Assembly: GCF_025998535.1 (NCBI RefSeq)
Contig: NZ_AP024233.1
Coordinates: forward strand, 186,001-250,000
Origin: Desulfolithobacter dissulfuricans
GTDB taxonomy: Bacteria; Desulfobacterota; Desulfobulbia; Desulfobulbales; Desulfobulbaceae
Direction: 5' to 3'
DNA length: 64,000 nt
Below the pieces are notes generated by a model that was not told the DNA's origin, did not search any database, and worked only from the letters and a program-made list of their open reading frames with translations. Below, one piece after another: positions 46,544 to 55,446 of this stretch. How positions within the stretch are numbered: position 1 is the stretch's first letter; each line of letters opens with the position of its first letter. The position numbers and the translations under genes are program-made.

Positions 46544-47812
46544 TTAGAATTTGATCTGCATTTTGGCCATGGCACCGAAAGCGGTGTCGTCGGCTGCGGT
46601 GGGATCGTCGAAATCCGGGGCCAGCATACCGGCGCCGAAGTAGAGGTCAGCTCCTTCGGATACGGTGTACTTGAGCATGGCGGACAGCTCGAAGGCAGAA
46701 CCGTCGAGGTTGGTGGCCGGATTGTTGTCGTCATCGCTGAAGTCAACATAGACCAGGTTACCGGTCAGGCTCATGTTGTCGCTGATGGCGTACTTGACGG
46801 TCGGGGCGATCCACCACCACTCGGTGCTGCTGTCACCGACATTGGAAACCACAGACAGAGGCTCGATGTCACCGATCATGATCCAGCCGAAGTCACCGTC
46901 AGCGGTATAACCGTTGCGGGTGATACCGATGTTGACAGACGGAGTCATGGCGCCCATGGCGTAGGCAAGGTTTGCATACAGACCGATGCCGTTATCATCG
47001 GTTCCCTGTACGTCGGACTCCTTGTAGGCCAGCTCGGCTGCAATGCTCAGAGCGTCAACCTTACCGTCCAGATGAATAGAACCGAGGAAACCGGAAGCGT
47101 CAGTATGGGGGGTAGTGGTGGTAACGGTGTTCAGCTCAATGCTGTCACCATCCTGAACTGCGAAGCTGTTATCAAGGTCGTCGATGACAGTAGTTGTGGA
47201 GATGTCTTCGATCCGCTCGTCATCCTGGTACCGGGCGTATGCCTTTACCGACCAGGCGTCGTTGATCTTGCTGGAAACAACAAGACCGTAGGCGCGGAAG
47301 TCGTTGTCGTCATTGACATCGGTCGGGCCGTTGTCGCCAACGTTGGCATCATCCTTGGTGTCCACCAGGGCCTTGACGGTCAGGCCGCCGGCTTTATACT
47401 GAAGCATGACCCGGCTGGGACGGGTATCATAGGAGAAGAACTCGGAGAAGTTGCCGACCATGCGGCCACCCATCAGGGTAACATTACCCATGGGAATACC
47501 GATGTAGCCGTAGTCAACCCAGATGTTTTTGTCTTCAGTGTAGGCACCCCAGCCTTGGCCATCCCACTTGTAGTCGTCAAAGCGCATCCGGGCCTTCATG
47601 AAGGCGCCGCCTTTTGCCTTGGCATCAACTTTTACCCGGATACGGGAATCAAAGTAGTCCCAGCCATCCTTGGTGGTGGCACCGAAATCATAGCTGTCCT
47701 TGTAGACGTAGCGGACACGGGCATCACCACTCAGGCTAACCTCGGCCACGGCGGCGGAAGCCATGGCGCCGACCAGCATCAGGCCGGCAGCTGCAGCAAT
47801 TACTTTCTTCAT
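46544..47812 (-). CDS. Outer-membrane porin-like beta-barrel
   Basis: 422 aa. Signal peptide MKKVIAAAAGLMLVGAMASA with cleavage near AVAEV. Mature part alternates polar and hydrophobic residues with short turns, is acidic, and ends with F (MQIKF), as outer-membrane barrels do. Strands like ARVRYVYKDSY, GGAFMKARMRFDDY and SVKAYARYQDD recur. Codon use is unusually even and AT-richer than neighbours, as in a highly expressed gene. A strong promoter lies ~90 bases upstream and AGGAGAG precedes the ATG. General diffusion pore is the usual role. Confidence 0.88.
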   Translation of the reverse strand: MKKVIAAAAGLMLVGAMASAAVAEVSLSGDARVRYVYKDSYDFGATTKDGWDYFDSRIRVKVDAKAKGGAFMKARMRFDDYKWDGQGWGAYTEDKNIWVDYGYIGIPMGNVTLMGGRMVGNFSEFFSYDTRPSRVMLQYKAGGLTVKALVDTKDDANVGDNGPTDVNDDNDFRAYGLVVSSKINDAWSVKAYARYQDDERIEDISTTTVIDDLDNSFAVQDGDSIELNTVTTTTPHTDASGFLGSIHLDGKVDALSIAAELAYKESDVQGTDDNGIGLYANLAYAMGAMTPSVNIGITRNGYTADGDFGWIMIGDIEPLSVVSNVGDSSTEWWWIAPTVKYAISDNMSLTGNLVYVDFSDDDNNPATNLDGSAFELSAMLKYTVSEGADLYFGAGMLAPDFDDPTAADDTAFGAMAKMQIKF

Positions 47813-47902
47813 CTCTTCTCTCCTTTCTGTTTATGTAGAACGGTTGTTCCTGCTCCTGACAGTCCGACCGCAGGAGCAAAATTTTACTTCATGATTAGGT
47901 GC

Positions 47903-47931
47903 AGAATATTCCTTCCGGTACGGGTCGTCAA
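47903..47931 (-). promoter_or_regulatory. Sigma-70 promoter of the porin gene
   Basis: TTGACG (47926-47931) and TATTCT (47903-47908) with a 17-base spacer. It leaves a 5' leader of ~85 bases before the ATG. Confidence 0.7.
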
Positions 47932-48023
47932 GTTTTTTTTACCTGTGTACAAATTTTTTTACCGTTCTTCTCTTCATGTCCTCCGGTAAGGGATTGGGCA
48001 GATCCGCGCTGGTGCCAGTTGTC

Positions 48024-49694
48024 TCACCGGGTCACTTTCTTTCCCATCTCATACATGTGGATGGTGCAGGCCTTGGAGCCGAAGAAAAACATCGGATAAC
48101 TCTCCGGTGACTGGGAGAAGTAGAGACGGATCCTTCCGTCCTGTGCCTGGTCACCGGCCGGAACAACCTGGTACCCGGCGGTGTAGCCCGGCAACTTGCC
48201 GGTTTCCCACAGGGTATACATTCTTCCATCCTTCCAGCTGAGGCCAGCGATGGAACTGCCCTCAAAGTACTGCATTTTTTTCAGGTAGGGCACGTGGGTG
48301 AGTCGGTTGCGACCGATGATCAGGTCGGGCTTGCCGTCGCCGTTCATGTCGCGGGCAGCGATCCTGGTGTGAATCTTGAACATCATTTCGCTGGAAATGG
48401 ATTTGGTGCCGTAATAGTTCCTGCTGGCCCCGTAACTGGCGCCGGATTTCCACAACTCCACTCCCTGCCGGTCAAAGATGTGCATCTTGTTGCCCCGGTC
48501 CAGGCCGATGATTTCCTGGGATCCATCCTGGTCCAGGTCCACCAGGGCGAAATCAAACAGGGTGTAGCCCGGCGGGATGGAGATTTTCTGCACCGGCTGC
48601 AGGACATTGTCCGGTCCATAATTCAGCTCGTAAATGGTCTCGCCCACGGGGCTGTCGATGCCGCTTTTCTGGCCGAGGAGGATCTGTTTTCTGGTCGGAT
48701 CGACACTGGGGCGCAGGTACCAGGGCACGTTCTGTCGGATAATGGTCGCCTGCTTGCCGTTCCACTCGATAATCGCCGAGGCGGGCTCTGTGCGGTTGCT
48801 GGCACTGACATAGATTTCCCGGCGGCCGTTGCCGTCCAGGTCCGCGATATTGATGGCATGGATGGCGATATAGTCCGCCAGATCGATGACGCCCTTCTTG
48901 CTGAAGTGTTCATCCACATACTGATAGATGTGCAGCGCCTGGCGGGTGGCCAGAACGATTTCCTGGGTGCCGTCTCCGTCCAGGTCGGCGACGTCCATGT
49001 CCGCAGGGTCCACATCCAGTTCGCGGCTCTTGCGGGCCATGAGCAGGCTGAAATCTTTTGCACCGGCCAGCCCGGATCCGGTGTCCTGGTAAATGCCTTC
49101 CTTGAAGGCCCGTTCGGGATGGGCGGTTTCGAATCCGTCCAGGCCGTCCTGTCGACCTTTGGTGGTGTCGGCAGACGCGGTGGTGTCCGGTCTCGGAATT
49201 GAAAAGACATCGGCGGCGATATCCCAGGCCAGGCTGTCCACGGCCTGGACCGCTTCGCCGATATCGCCAATGGGCCGCGAAAACATCCGGAGCTGTGAGT
49301 TTTCGCCGCCAAGGACAAAGACCGATATCCTGGTGGTGTTCTCTTCCCTGTTTTCAGCCACACTGCCAAGGACAAGATAATCCGCTCCCTGTTGTTTCAG
49401 GATGTCGCGGACCGGCTGCTGCCTGCCGGACTGGAGATCATGGGTCAGTTTCCTGGTCTCGCTGGTCTTGTGCAGGGCGATAATGGGTGCCCGGCTGGCC
49501 AGCCGCGTGGCCAGGATGGAGGCAAGCCCATCGCCCAGGTAGTCATATGGGCCCTGTATTTCAATGGAAAAAGGGAGGAAAACAACTTTACTTTCCCGGG
49601 CTCCGTTCGGGGCGGTCTGGCCTTTTACCGTGGAAATCGTCAGAAAAAGAAACAGGAACAACAGAATGGAGGAACGCGGTGACGACAGGATCAT
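48024..49694 (-). CDS. Secreted protein with TolB/FlgO-like N-terminal domain and FG-GAP (VCBS) repeats
   Basis: 556 aa. Signal peptide in the first ~25 residues. Residues ~35-150 look like a TolB-like nucleic domain (VFLPFSIEIQGPYDYLGDGLASILATRL, then GADYLVLGSVAE). From about 230, FG-GAP motifs repeat: DVADLDGDGTQEIVLA, IADLDGNGRREIYVS, LVDLDQDGSQEIIGLD and ARDMNGDGKPDLIIGR, likely calcium-binding propeller blades. The start is ATG 49694 with AAGAGG 8 bases upstream; a GTG at 49700 is also possible. Probably an extracytoplasmic binding protein. Function not known. Confidence 0.75.
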   Translation of the reverse strand: MILSSPRSSILLFLFLFLTISTVKGQTAPNGARESKVVFLPFSIEIQGPYDYLGDGLASILATRLASRAPIIALHKTSETRKLTHDLQSGRQQPVRDILKQQGADYLVLGSVAENREENTTRISVFVLGGENSQLRMFSRPIGDIGEAVQAVDSLAWDIAADVFSIPRPDTTASADTTKGRQDGLDGFETAHPERAFKEGIYQDTGSGLAGAKDFSLLMARKSRELDVDPADMDVADLDGDGTQEIVLATRQALHIYQYVDEHFSKKGVIDLADYIAIHAINIADLDGNGRREIYVSASNRTEPASAIIEWNGKQATIIRQNVPWYLRPSVDPTRKQILLGQKSGIDSPVGETIYELNYGPDNVLQPVQKISIPPGYTLFDFALVDLDQDGSQEIIGLDRGNKMHIFDRQGVELWKSGASYGASRNYYGTKSISSEMMFKIHTRIAARDMNGDGKPDLIIGRNRLTHVPYLKKMQYFEGSSIAGLSWKDGRMYTLWETGKLPGYTAGYQVVPAGDQAQDGRIRLYFSQSPESYPMFFFGSKACTIHMYEMGKKVTR

Positions 49695-49860
49695 GAACAC
49701 CCTCTTGGCTGGTTGGGACGATATTCAATACGGATGAAGCAAAATATTCGCCGCATTAGAGCATCAGCATGACCACTGTGCAAGCAAAAACAGCAGAGGA
49801 GAACCTATGGAGAAGCCGGGACGTTCCTGCGGTTTCGGAGTGAACGGATACGAACATGGG

Positions 49861-50014
49861 GTGCCTTGAAAAATAAGAATTTTCGTTCGAGATCAAGGAG
49901 CAGGAAAATTAAAAAGCGCAGCATATTAGCCATATGTGAGCATTTTTCATTTCGAAGTCTTCGCTTATCTGCTGTGACGCAGAAATCGGACGAAAAGGCA
50001 ATTCTTCAAGGTAG
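49861..50014. repeat. MITE-like inverted-repeat element, copy A
   Basis: Ends are inverted repeats: left GTGCCTTG.. AATTTTCGTTCGAGATC and right (reverse complement) GCTACCTTGAAGAATTGCC TTTTCGTCCGATTTCTGCG. The interior keeps CTGCGCTTTTTA..TTCCTGC and the CATATG of copy B at 57716-57873 in the opposite orientation. No protein is encoded. It lies in the 345-base gap between the FG-GAP gene and a small envelope protein gene. Confidence 0.65.
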
Positions 50015-50039
50015 CCTATGATGGAAAGGAAAAAACGTA

Positions 50040-50738
50040 TTAGTAGGAAAAGGTGATGGAAACACCGCCGTAAAATACATCCCGGGTGGTTTCATCGACC
50101 TGGAGATTGGCCGAATCGGGATCGGCGGTGTCAGAGGTTGCCGACATGGTGCGGGACCACTGGAGTTCCGGAGTAATGGTGACCCGGTTCTGAATCAGCA
50201 CCGGCATGCTCAGCAGCAGAGAGAGAATACGGTTATCTTCCTCGGCAAAGGGATCATCCATGAGGGCGGTTTTGGAGTCAATCCCCAGCGAGATGTTGTC
50301 GTCCAGTTTGAATGTTCTGGAAAGGTCCACTGCCAGATACCAGGCCCTTGAGGGGTCATGGGGTGTATGCTCACTCATTCCCAGCAGAAGGGTGGGCTGG
50401 CTCTTGTCGTCCGGTGTGGTGTAGAGGTAGCCGGCGGAAAAACCAAGCAGGCCGGAAGAACCTTCGTAGGACAGGGTGATATTCTGCCCGTCAAGCAGGT
50501 CGCCATCTTTGAACAGCTTTCGTTCGCTGCCTGGAACTGGCTGAAGCGAAAAGGAAAATCCAGTCTGCTCCGGTTCCAGACCCTTGAGGCCGGCCGAGAG
50601 CAGAAAACCGTTGACAGCACTGTCCCTGCCGGAGAAGACAGAAATTTTTCCGCTGTCTTCGGCCATGGCAGGCAGCACGCTGCAGGTCATGAGCGCGGCT
50701 GCTGTCATCAATGCTGGAATGATTCCTTTGAGTTTCAT
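50040..50738 (-). CDS. Outer-membrane protein of unknown function, probable small beta-barrel
   Basis: 232 aa. Signal peptide MKLKGIIPALMTAAALMTC with cleavage near AMA-EDS. The mature part is rich in alternating polar/aromatic strands (FSFSLQPVP, NITLSYEGSSGLLGFSAGYLY, RAWYLAVDLSRTF) and ends in ITFSY, the outer-membrane assembly signal. No family is recognised. Gene is isolated; it precedes a MITE-like element on one side and a lipoprotein gene on the other. Confidence 0.75.
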   Translation of the reverse strand: MKLKGIIPALMTAAALMTCSVLPAMAEDSGKISVFSGRDSAVNGFLLSAGLKGLEPEQTGFSFSLQPVPGSERKLFKDGDLLDGQNITLSYEGSSGLLGFSAGYLYTTPDDKSQPTLLLGMSEHTPHDPSRAWYLAVDLSRTFKLDDNISLGIDSKTALMDDPFAEEDNRILSLLLSMPVLIQNRVTITPELQWSRTMSATSDTADPDSANLQVDETTRDVFYGGVSITFSY

Positions 50739-50846
50739 TTTCCCCTAGTGTCTGTTTGATAACTATCCTTACCTTCATAATACCATCGTCCCGGAGAAAG
50801 GCAATACAAAAAATTGTACTTTTTCTCCGTCACCCGGCAAGTCCAC

Positions 50847-51368
50847 CTACATGTCATCAAGACGTTCCTGCCCGATGCAGGTACCCAGGGGAATTGGCTG
50901 GCCCACGGCCACAACCCCGGGCTTTGGGTAGGTTATGGTGGTAAAGGTCCAGCGGGAATACCCCATTCCCACCTGCTGCCCATCCGGGCCGCGAAGGACG
51001 ACACCGCGGTAGGGACAGGCCAGGTCACCTTCGTAGGTTCTGGCCATGAAGGCCCATTGCTGCAGCAGTTTTACGGACGGTTCGGCCCTGGCCCAGGCTC
51101 GACTGGTTTGCAGCCGGTAGCGGTTGTCGATGACGATCACCGCATCGGGATCGTTTTCCGAGCCGAGAAAATAATAGGTATGATCCGGGATGACGGTTGC
51201 GCTCTGGAACAGACCATCCACCCGGTCGCTGTATCGGGCCTGCCCGCTGGACACGGTGGCGCATCCGCTGATAAGAGCGGACAGGAGCAGGAGAGCGGTT
51301 ATAACGGACCGGATCGACAGGGTACGGTCCCGGGCCGGACCCGGGAGGGGCTGGTGTATTTCAGGCAT
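50847..51368 (-). CDS. Lipoprotein of unknown function
   Basis: 173 aa. After a ~20-residue basic N-terminus comes a hydrophobic stretch and lipobox (LISGCATV), so it is lipid-anchored. The ATG at 51368 has AAGGGA 6 bases upstream. Mature region contains DHTYYFLGSENDPDAVIVID and WSRW-like TFTTITYPKPGV. No recognised family. Confidence 0.7.
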   Translation of the reverse strand: MPEIHQPLPGPARDRTLSIRSVITALLLLSALISGCATVSSGQARYSDRVDGLFQSATVIPDHTYYFLGSENDPDAVIVIDNRYRLQTSRAWARAEPSVKLLQQWAFMARTYEGDLACPYRGVVLRGPDGQQVGMGYSRWTFTTITYPKPGVVAVGQPIPLGTCIGQERLDDM

Positions 51369-51451
51369 GGTTGTTCCCTTGTTGAAAGTGTTTTTTGTTC
51401 TTTGTTCTGTCTGGTGCTGGTTGGTGCCGGCGTGTTGCAACATATTTCTAA

Positions 51452-51480
51452 TTGACATTGATAAGAACTATTCCTGCAAT
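51452..51480 (+). promoter_or_regulatory. Candidate promoter for the acyltransferase-glycosyltransferase pair
   Basis: TTGACA (51452-51457), a 17-base spacer, then TGCAAT (51475-51480). The -35 box is perfect, the -10 box weak. It leaves a ~130-base leader before the ATG at 51614. Confidence 0.35.
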
Positions 51481-51613
51481 TGTCCAGAAAGTGTTATACC
51501 TCCGGCAGGGGTGATGCGAATGGTTCTGTTTTTTATTGCCTGTTGCCGCCCCAGCGGGTAGGTTTTGCCAGGGTATTTCAAGTTAAACTGAATCAGTGTG
51601 AAACCGTGCTGTT

Positions 51614-52195
51614 ATGGAATTTCAACCGGCAACCCAGTCCCTGGCCACCCTGCGTGCCTCCCTGAAGGAGGCCCGCCGCCGGCCACACGGTAATGTCCAC
51701 CGGGGCAAGCTCTATATCTCGCCCGAGGCCTTCCATACTGCCGGGACCGAGACCAACCTCTGTATCAGCAGATTTTCCATCCTCGACTGCACCGGTAATA
51801 TCCATATAGGTCCCTGGTGCATGATCGGCGCTCGCAGCCGCATCTATACCCATGACCACATCCATCAGGGACGTCGACCGCTTCTCGAGCAGCAGGAACG
51901 GCATGGTGTCATCTGGCAGGACAAGTATATCGGTCGTGATGTGTGGATCCATGAAAATGCGTTGGTACTCTACCAGGTGACTGAAATTCCCGATGGGGTG
52001 GTCCTCGGCGCCGGGGCCGTATTGACTAAAAATCCAGGACCCTACGAGATCTGGGCCGGGGTTCCGGCCCGGAAGATCGGTGATCGGCGGGACCTCTCCC
52101 CGCTGGAGATCCGGGAACTGGTGCATCGTAAACCCTTCACCCTGAAGGATTACCTGGGCGAGACGTGGCAGACGACGGATTATACAATATTTTGA
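51614..52195 (+). CDS. Acyltransferase with left-handed beta-helix (LbetaH)
   Basis: 193 aa. Hexapeptide-like repeats run from about residue 45 to 165 (NLCISRFSILDCTGNIHIGPWCMIGARSRIYTHDH, then IGRDVWIHENALV, IPDGVVLGAGAVLT, EIWAGVPARKIG), the WcaF/CysE-type fold. His in THDHIHQG is the likely catalytic base. Such enzymes acetylate surface sugars. The next gene overlaps its end by 31 bases (GTG start), indicating a joint polysaccharide role. Confidence 0.85.
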   Translation: MEFQPATQSLATLRASLKEARRRPHGNVHRGKLYISPEAFHTAGTETNLCISRFSILDCTGNIHIGPWCMIGARSRIYTHDHIHQGRRPLLEQQERHGVIWQDKYIGRDVWIHENALVLYQVTEIPDGVVLGAGAVLTKNPGPYEIWAGVPARKIGDRRDLSPLEIRELVHRKPFTLKDYLGETWQTTDYTIF

Positions 52196-53397
52196 TGTAC
52201 TCCCACGACACGTATGGGCTGGGGCATATCCGCCGGACCATGTCCATTGCCTCGCACCTGCGGACGCGGGATGTCAACGTGCTGATCCTGACCGGTTCGC
52301 CCATTGCCGGTCGGTTCTCCCTGCCGGAAAATGTCGATTTTGTCCGGATTCCCGGGATGATCAAGAAGACCAACGATGAGTACCATTCCCTCTCCATCCG
52401 GATCAATCCCGAGCACGCCCTGAATATCCGTAAATCCATCATCCTGGCTACGGCCCAGACCTTCCGGCCAGACCTCTTCATCGTCGACAAGGAACCCCTG
52501 GGCCTCAAAAAAGAGGTCCTGCCCACCCTGCAATGGCTCCGCCACCATACTCCGGCTGCGAAAACGGTCCTTGGCCTGCGTGATATCATGGACGACCGGG
52601 ACACGGTTCGGGCTGATTGGGAACATAAAGGCGTGTATGAGCACCTGGAGACCCTCTACTCGGAAATCTGGATCTATGGCCGCCAGGATATCTACGACGC
52701 CGTGGTCGAGTACCGGATTCCGGAGTCTGTCCAGGAGAAGACCTGTTTCACAGGCTACCTGCCCCGGCGGGTTGCCTCCGAAAAGGTGGTGCGCAAGACC
52801 AGGAAGAAATTCTGTGTCCGTGACGGTGAGAAGATGGTTGTCCTGACCACCGGTGGGGGCGGCGATGGCTTTGAGATGATGGATACCTATCTTACCATGC
52901 TGGAGAAGGAACCTCTGTCCGGGATCAAGTCGGTCCTGGTGACCGGTCCGTTCATGCCCCGGCAGCAGCGCCGCCAACTCTCCAGCCGGGCCCGGGGGCG
53001 CCCGGTCAAGGTCCTGCCCTTCTATCCCCGCATGGAAGAGATGTTCGGGGCTGCAGACCTGGTCATCTCCATGGGCGGATACAACACTATCTGCGAGATC
53101 CTCAGCCAGAAGACACCCTCGTTGATCATCCCCCGGGAAACCCCGCGCCAGGAACAGTTGCTTCGGGCCCGGGCATTCAAGAAAAAGAACCTGGTCGAAT
53201 ATCTTGCATGGTCGGAGCTGACCCCGGAACGGATGCGGCAACGGATCACCGGGATGCTGGATCAGCTGGAACAGTATCGGGCGGTCATCGAGACCTTCCG
53301 CCTGGATGGTGTCGACCATATCAAGCAGCGGTTGGCCGTGTTTCGGCAGGAGGCCGAAACCGGAACTGCTGGAGGGGTTACTGAATTCGACCGGTAA
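52165..53397 (+). CDS. Glycosyltransferase, MurG-like (second copy)
   Basis: 410 aa. ILMYSHDTYGLGHIRRTMSIA at the start and the donor site SMGGYNTICEILSQKTPSLIIPRETPRQEQLLRA. GTG at 52165 is preferred over ATG 52195 because it preserves the first beta strand (YNILMYSHD). Similar in pattern to 35021-36196. Its end overlaps the oppositely oriented CULT-domain gene by 20 bases. Confidence 0.85.
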   Translation: MADDGLYNILMYSHDTYGLGHIRRTMSIASHLRTRDVNVLILTGSPIAGRFSLPENVDFVRIPGMIKKTNDEYHSLSIRINPEHALNIRKSIILATAQTFRPDLFIVDKEPLGLKKEVLPTLQWLRHHTPAAKTVLGLRDIMDDRDTVRADWEHKGVYEHLETLYSEIWIYGRQDIYDAVVEYRIPESVQEKTCFTGYLPRRVASEKVVRKTRKKFCVRDGEKMVVLTTGGGGDGFEMMDTYLTMLEKEPLSGIKSVLVTGPFMPRQQRRQLSSRARGRPVKVLPFYPRMEEMFGAADLVISMGGYNTICEILSQKTPSLIIPRETPRQEQLLRARAFKKKNLVEYLAWSELTPERMRQRITGMLDQLEQYRAVIETFRLDGVDHIKQRLAVFRQEAETGTAGGVTEFDR

Positions 53398-53833
53398 TCA
53401 GGGCGAAGAAGGAGTCGTCCGGCGCGGCAAAGAACCAGCCCAGGTGACTGCGGCAGGTGGCGCAGATGGCCAGCTGCCAGGTGTAGCCGGCAAACCAGGT
53501 GAACTCACTGGTGGGGTGGCCAAGGACCCGGCAGCCCGGTGCCCGGCGGAAACAGCGCAGCTCGAAGGCGATACCGGACGGGTTGAAAAAAGCGTGTTCG
53601 TGGCTGCTGTTGACGGAAATGGCCTGGGATCGGCTGGTGACAGGGGCACGGCAATTGGCGCAGCGCAGGGGGGTGTCGTCCTGTGCGGCAATGTGGTCCT
53701 CGGAGCGGCTGCGGGGCTGGTCACGGTCCCGGGAGCGGTTCCGCTCGCTTCTCTGCTGCAGCGGGGCGTGGACTCTCCGGCGCCGCGTTTCCGCGTCGCC
53801 GGGTCCCTGTGTCGTTGTCACCCCTGCTGGCAT
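53378..53833 (-). CDS. CULT (cereblon-type thalidomide-binding) domain protein
   Basis: 151 aa. N-terminal ~45 residues basic and low-complexity. The domain has zinc cysteine pairs C58-x2-C61 (RCANCR) and C124-x2-C127 (CATC), and three tryptophans W113, W119 and W133. The Trp spacing (6 then 14) is identical to human cereblon W380/W386/W400, and W119 to C124 keeps the same 5-residue distance. FFNPSGIAFELRCFRRAPGC, TSEFTWFAGYTW and HLGW are family blocks. In cereblon the Trp cage binds glutarimides; bacterial single-domain homologues are known. Downstream of cobA-hemD by 15 bases, so co-transcribed. Confidence 0.85.
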   Translation of the reverse strand: MPAGVTTTQGPGDAETRRRRVHAPLQQRSERNRSRDRDQPRSRSEDHIAAQDDTPLRCANCRAPVTSRSQAISVNSSHEHAFFNPSGIAFELRCFRRAPGCRVLGHPTSEFTWFAGYTWQLAICATCRSHLGWFFAAPDDSFFALITGRIQ

Positions 53834-53848
53834 GGATCCTGTCCCGTT

Positions 53849-55414
53849 CTACCCGGCGCCACCTTCCCGGTAATGGTTGACGATGGCCTGTACCATGTCG
53901 GAAATGGTATAGCGCTCTGGTTGTATATCGACCTTCAGGCCGGCATCGGTGACCGTCCTGGCGGTGATCGGCCCTATGGCGGCAATGGTAACCCCATCCA
54001 TCAACCGGTGCAGTTCCTCCTGGTCCCGGGCATCGACCATGGTCAGGAAGTTGCGCACCGTGGATGAGCTGGTAAAGGTGATCAGGTCGATCATACCGCT
54101 CTGGAGCTGTTCGCGCAGTTCCTCCTTCCGCCCCTGGGGAGGCACGTTCCGATACACCGGGGCGACCTGCACTTCGGCCCCGGCCGCGGTCAGTCTCTGC
54201 GGCAGCACCTCCCGGGCCTTGAGAGCCCGGGGCAGAAGAATGCGGGCTCCCTGGACCCCTTCCTGGATCAGTGCTTCGGCCAATCCTTCGCCGGTGAATT
54301 TTTCCGGCAGCAGGTCGGCACGGATACCATACCTCTGCAGTTCATCGGCCGTGGTCCGGCCCACCACCGCGATCCTGCAGCGCAGGTCCCGGGCATCCAT
54401 CTTCAGCTCGAACAACCGTTTGAAAAACCAGGTGACCGCATTGATGCTGGTAAACAGCAGCCAGTCATAGGTGTCGATTTCGCCAAGAGCCGCATCCACT
54501 GCGCCGGTATCCTCCACCGGTTCGATATGGATGGTGGAGTATTCCAGGCAGTCGGCCCCGTTCTCCTCCAGCAGGGACACCAGCTCGCTGGCCTGTTCCC
54601 TGGTTCGGGTCACCACCACCTGTTTACCGAACAGTGGTCGTTTTTCAAACCAGTCAATGGTGTTTCGCAGCTTGACCACCTCGCCGACAATGACCAGGGC
54701 CGGCGGCTTGATACCGCTTTCCCGCACCACTTCGGTGATGGTCTCCAGGGTCCCTTCCACCGAGTGCTGCTGCGGGGTGGAGGCCCAGCGGACCACGGCC
54801 ACCGGGGTCTGGGGATCCCGGCCGTGTTCGATCAGCTTGGCGGTGATGATGGGCAGGTTCTTGATACCCATGTAGACGACAATGGTCCCGGCGCCGGTAG
54901 CCAGTTTGTCCCAGGCGATATTGGATTCCTTCTTGGTCGGATCCTCGTGGCCGGTGACAAAGGCCACCGAGGCGGTATATCCCCTATGGGTGATAGGGAT
55001 GCCGGCATAGGTGGCCGCGGCGGTGGCCGAAGTCACCCCGGGAACCACCTCAAAGGGAATCGAGGCCTGGACCAGTTCCTCGATCTCTTCCGCTCCCCGG
55101 CCGAAGATGAACGGATCACCGCCCTTGAGGCGGACCACCATCTTGCCCGCGCGGGCATGTTCCACCAGCAGACCGTTGATTTCCTGCTGGGTGAAGGCGT
55201 GCAGGCCGCCGCCCTTTTTGCCGGCATAGATCAGTTTGGCCGTGTCCGGCACGTGCCGGAGCAGTTTCTTGCTGGCCAGGTAATCGTAGACCACCACTTC
55301 GGCCCGCTCCAGGAGGTATTTTCCCCGCAGGGTGATGAGTCCTGGATCCCCGGGGCCGGCCCCGACCAGGTACACTTTGCCGGTTCTTTTAATTTTTTCG
55401 TCTGTATTGTTCAT
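53849..55414 (-). CDS. cobA-hemD: Uroporphyrinogen-III C-methyltransferase / uroporphyrinogen-III synthase fusion (CobA-HemD)
   Basis: 521 aa. N-terminal CobA: GAGPGDPGLITLRG, the KKGGGLHAFTQQEIN block, VVRLKGGDPFIFGRG, and TSATAAATYAGIP. C-terminal HemD: VVVTRTREQASELVSLLEENGADCLEYS and the closing VDAALGEIDTYDWLLFTSINAV, then ITFTSSSTVRNF. Acts right after HemC: HemD closes the ring and CobA makes precorrin-2 for siroheme/B12. ATG 55414 is 32 bases after the hemC stop. Confidence 0.95.
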   Translation of the reverse strand: MNNTDEKIKRTGKVYLVGAGPGDPGLITLRGKYLLERAEVVVYDYLASKKLLRHVPDTAKLIYAGKKGGGLHAFTQQEINGLLVEHARAGKMVVRLKGGDPFIFGRGAEEIEELVQASIPFEVVPGVTSATAAATYAGIPITHRGYTASVAFVTGHEDPTKKESNIAWDKLATGAGTIVVYMGIKNLPIITAKLIEHGRDPQTPVAVVRWASTPQQHSVEGTLETITEVVRESGIKPPALVIVGEVVKLRNTIDWFEKRPLFGKQVVVTRTREQASELVSLLEENGADCLEYSTIHIEPVEDTGAVDAALGEIDTYDWLLFTSINAVTWFFKRLFELKMDARDLRCRIAVVGRTTADELQRYGIRADLLPEKFTGEGLAEALIQEGVQGARILLPRALKAREVLPQRLTAAGAEVQVAPVYRNVPPQGRKEELREQLQSGMIDLITFTSSSTVRNFLTMVDARDQEELHRLMDGVTIAAIGPITARTVTDAGLKVDIQPERYTISDMVQAIVNHYREGGAG

Positions 55415-55446
55415 GAATGATTGATTGGCTGGGTTGCAACGGCCTG

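Noticed and set aside
49695-50039. A missed gene in the 345-base gap
   Set aside because: Most of the gap is the MITE-like element; no start with a ribosome site and no conserved frame.
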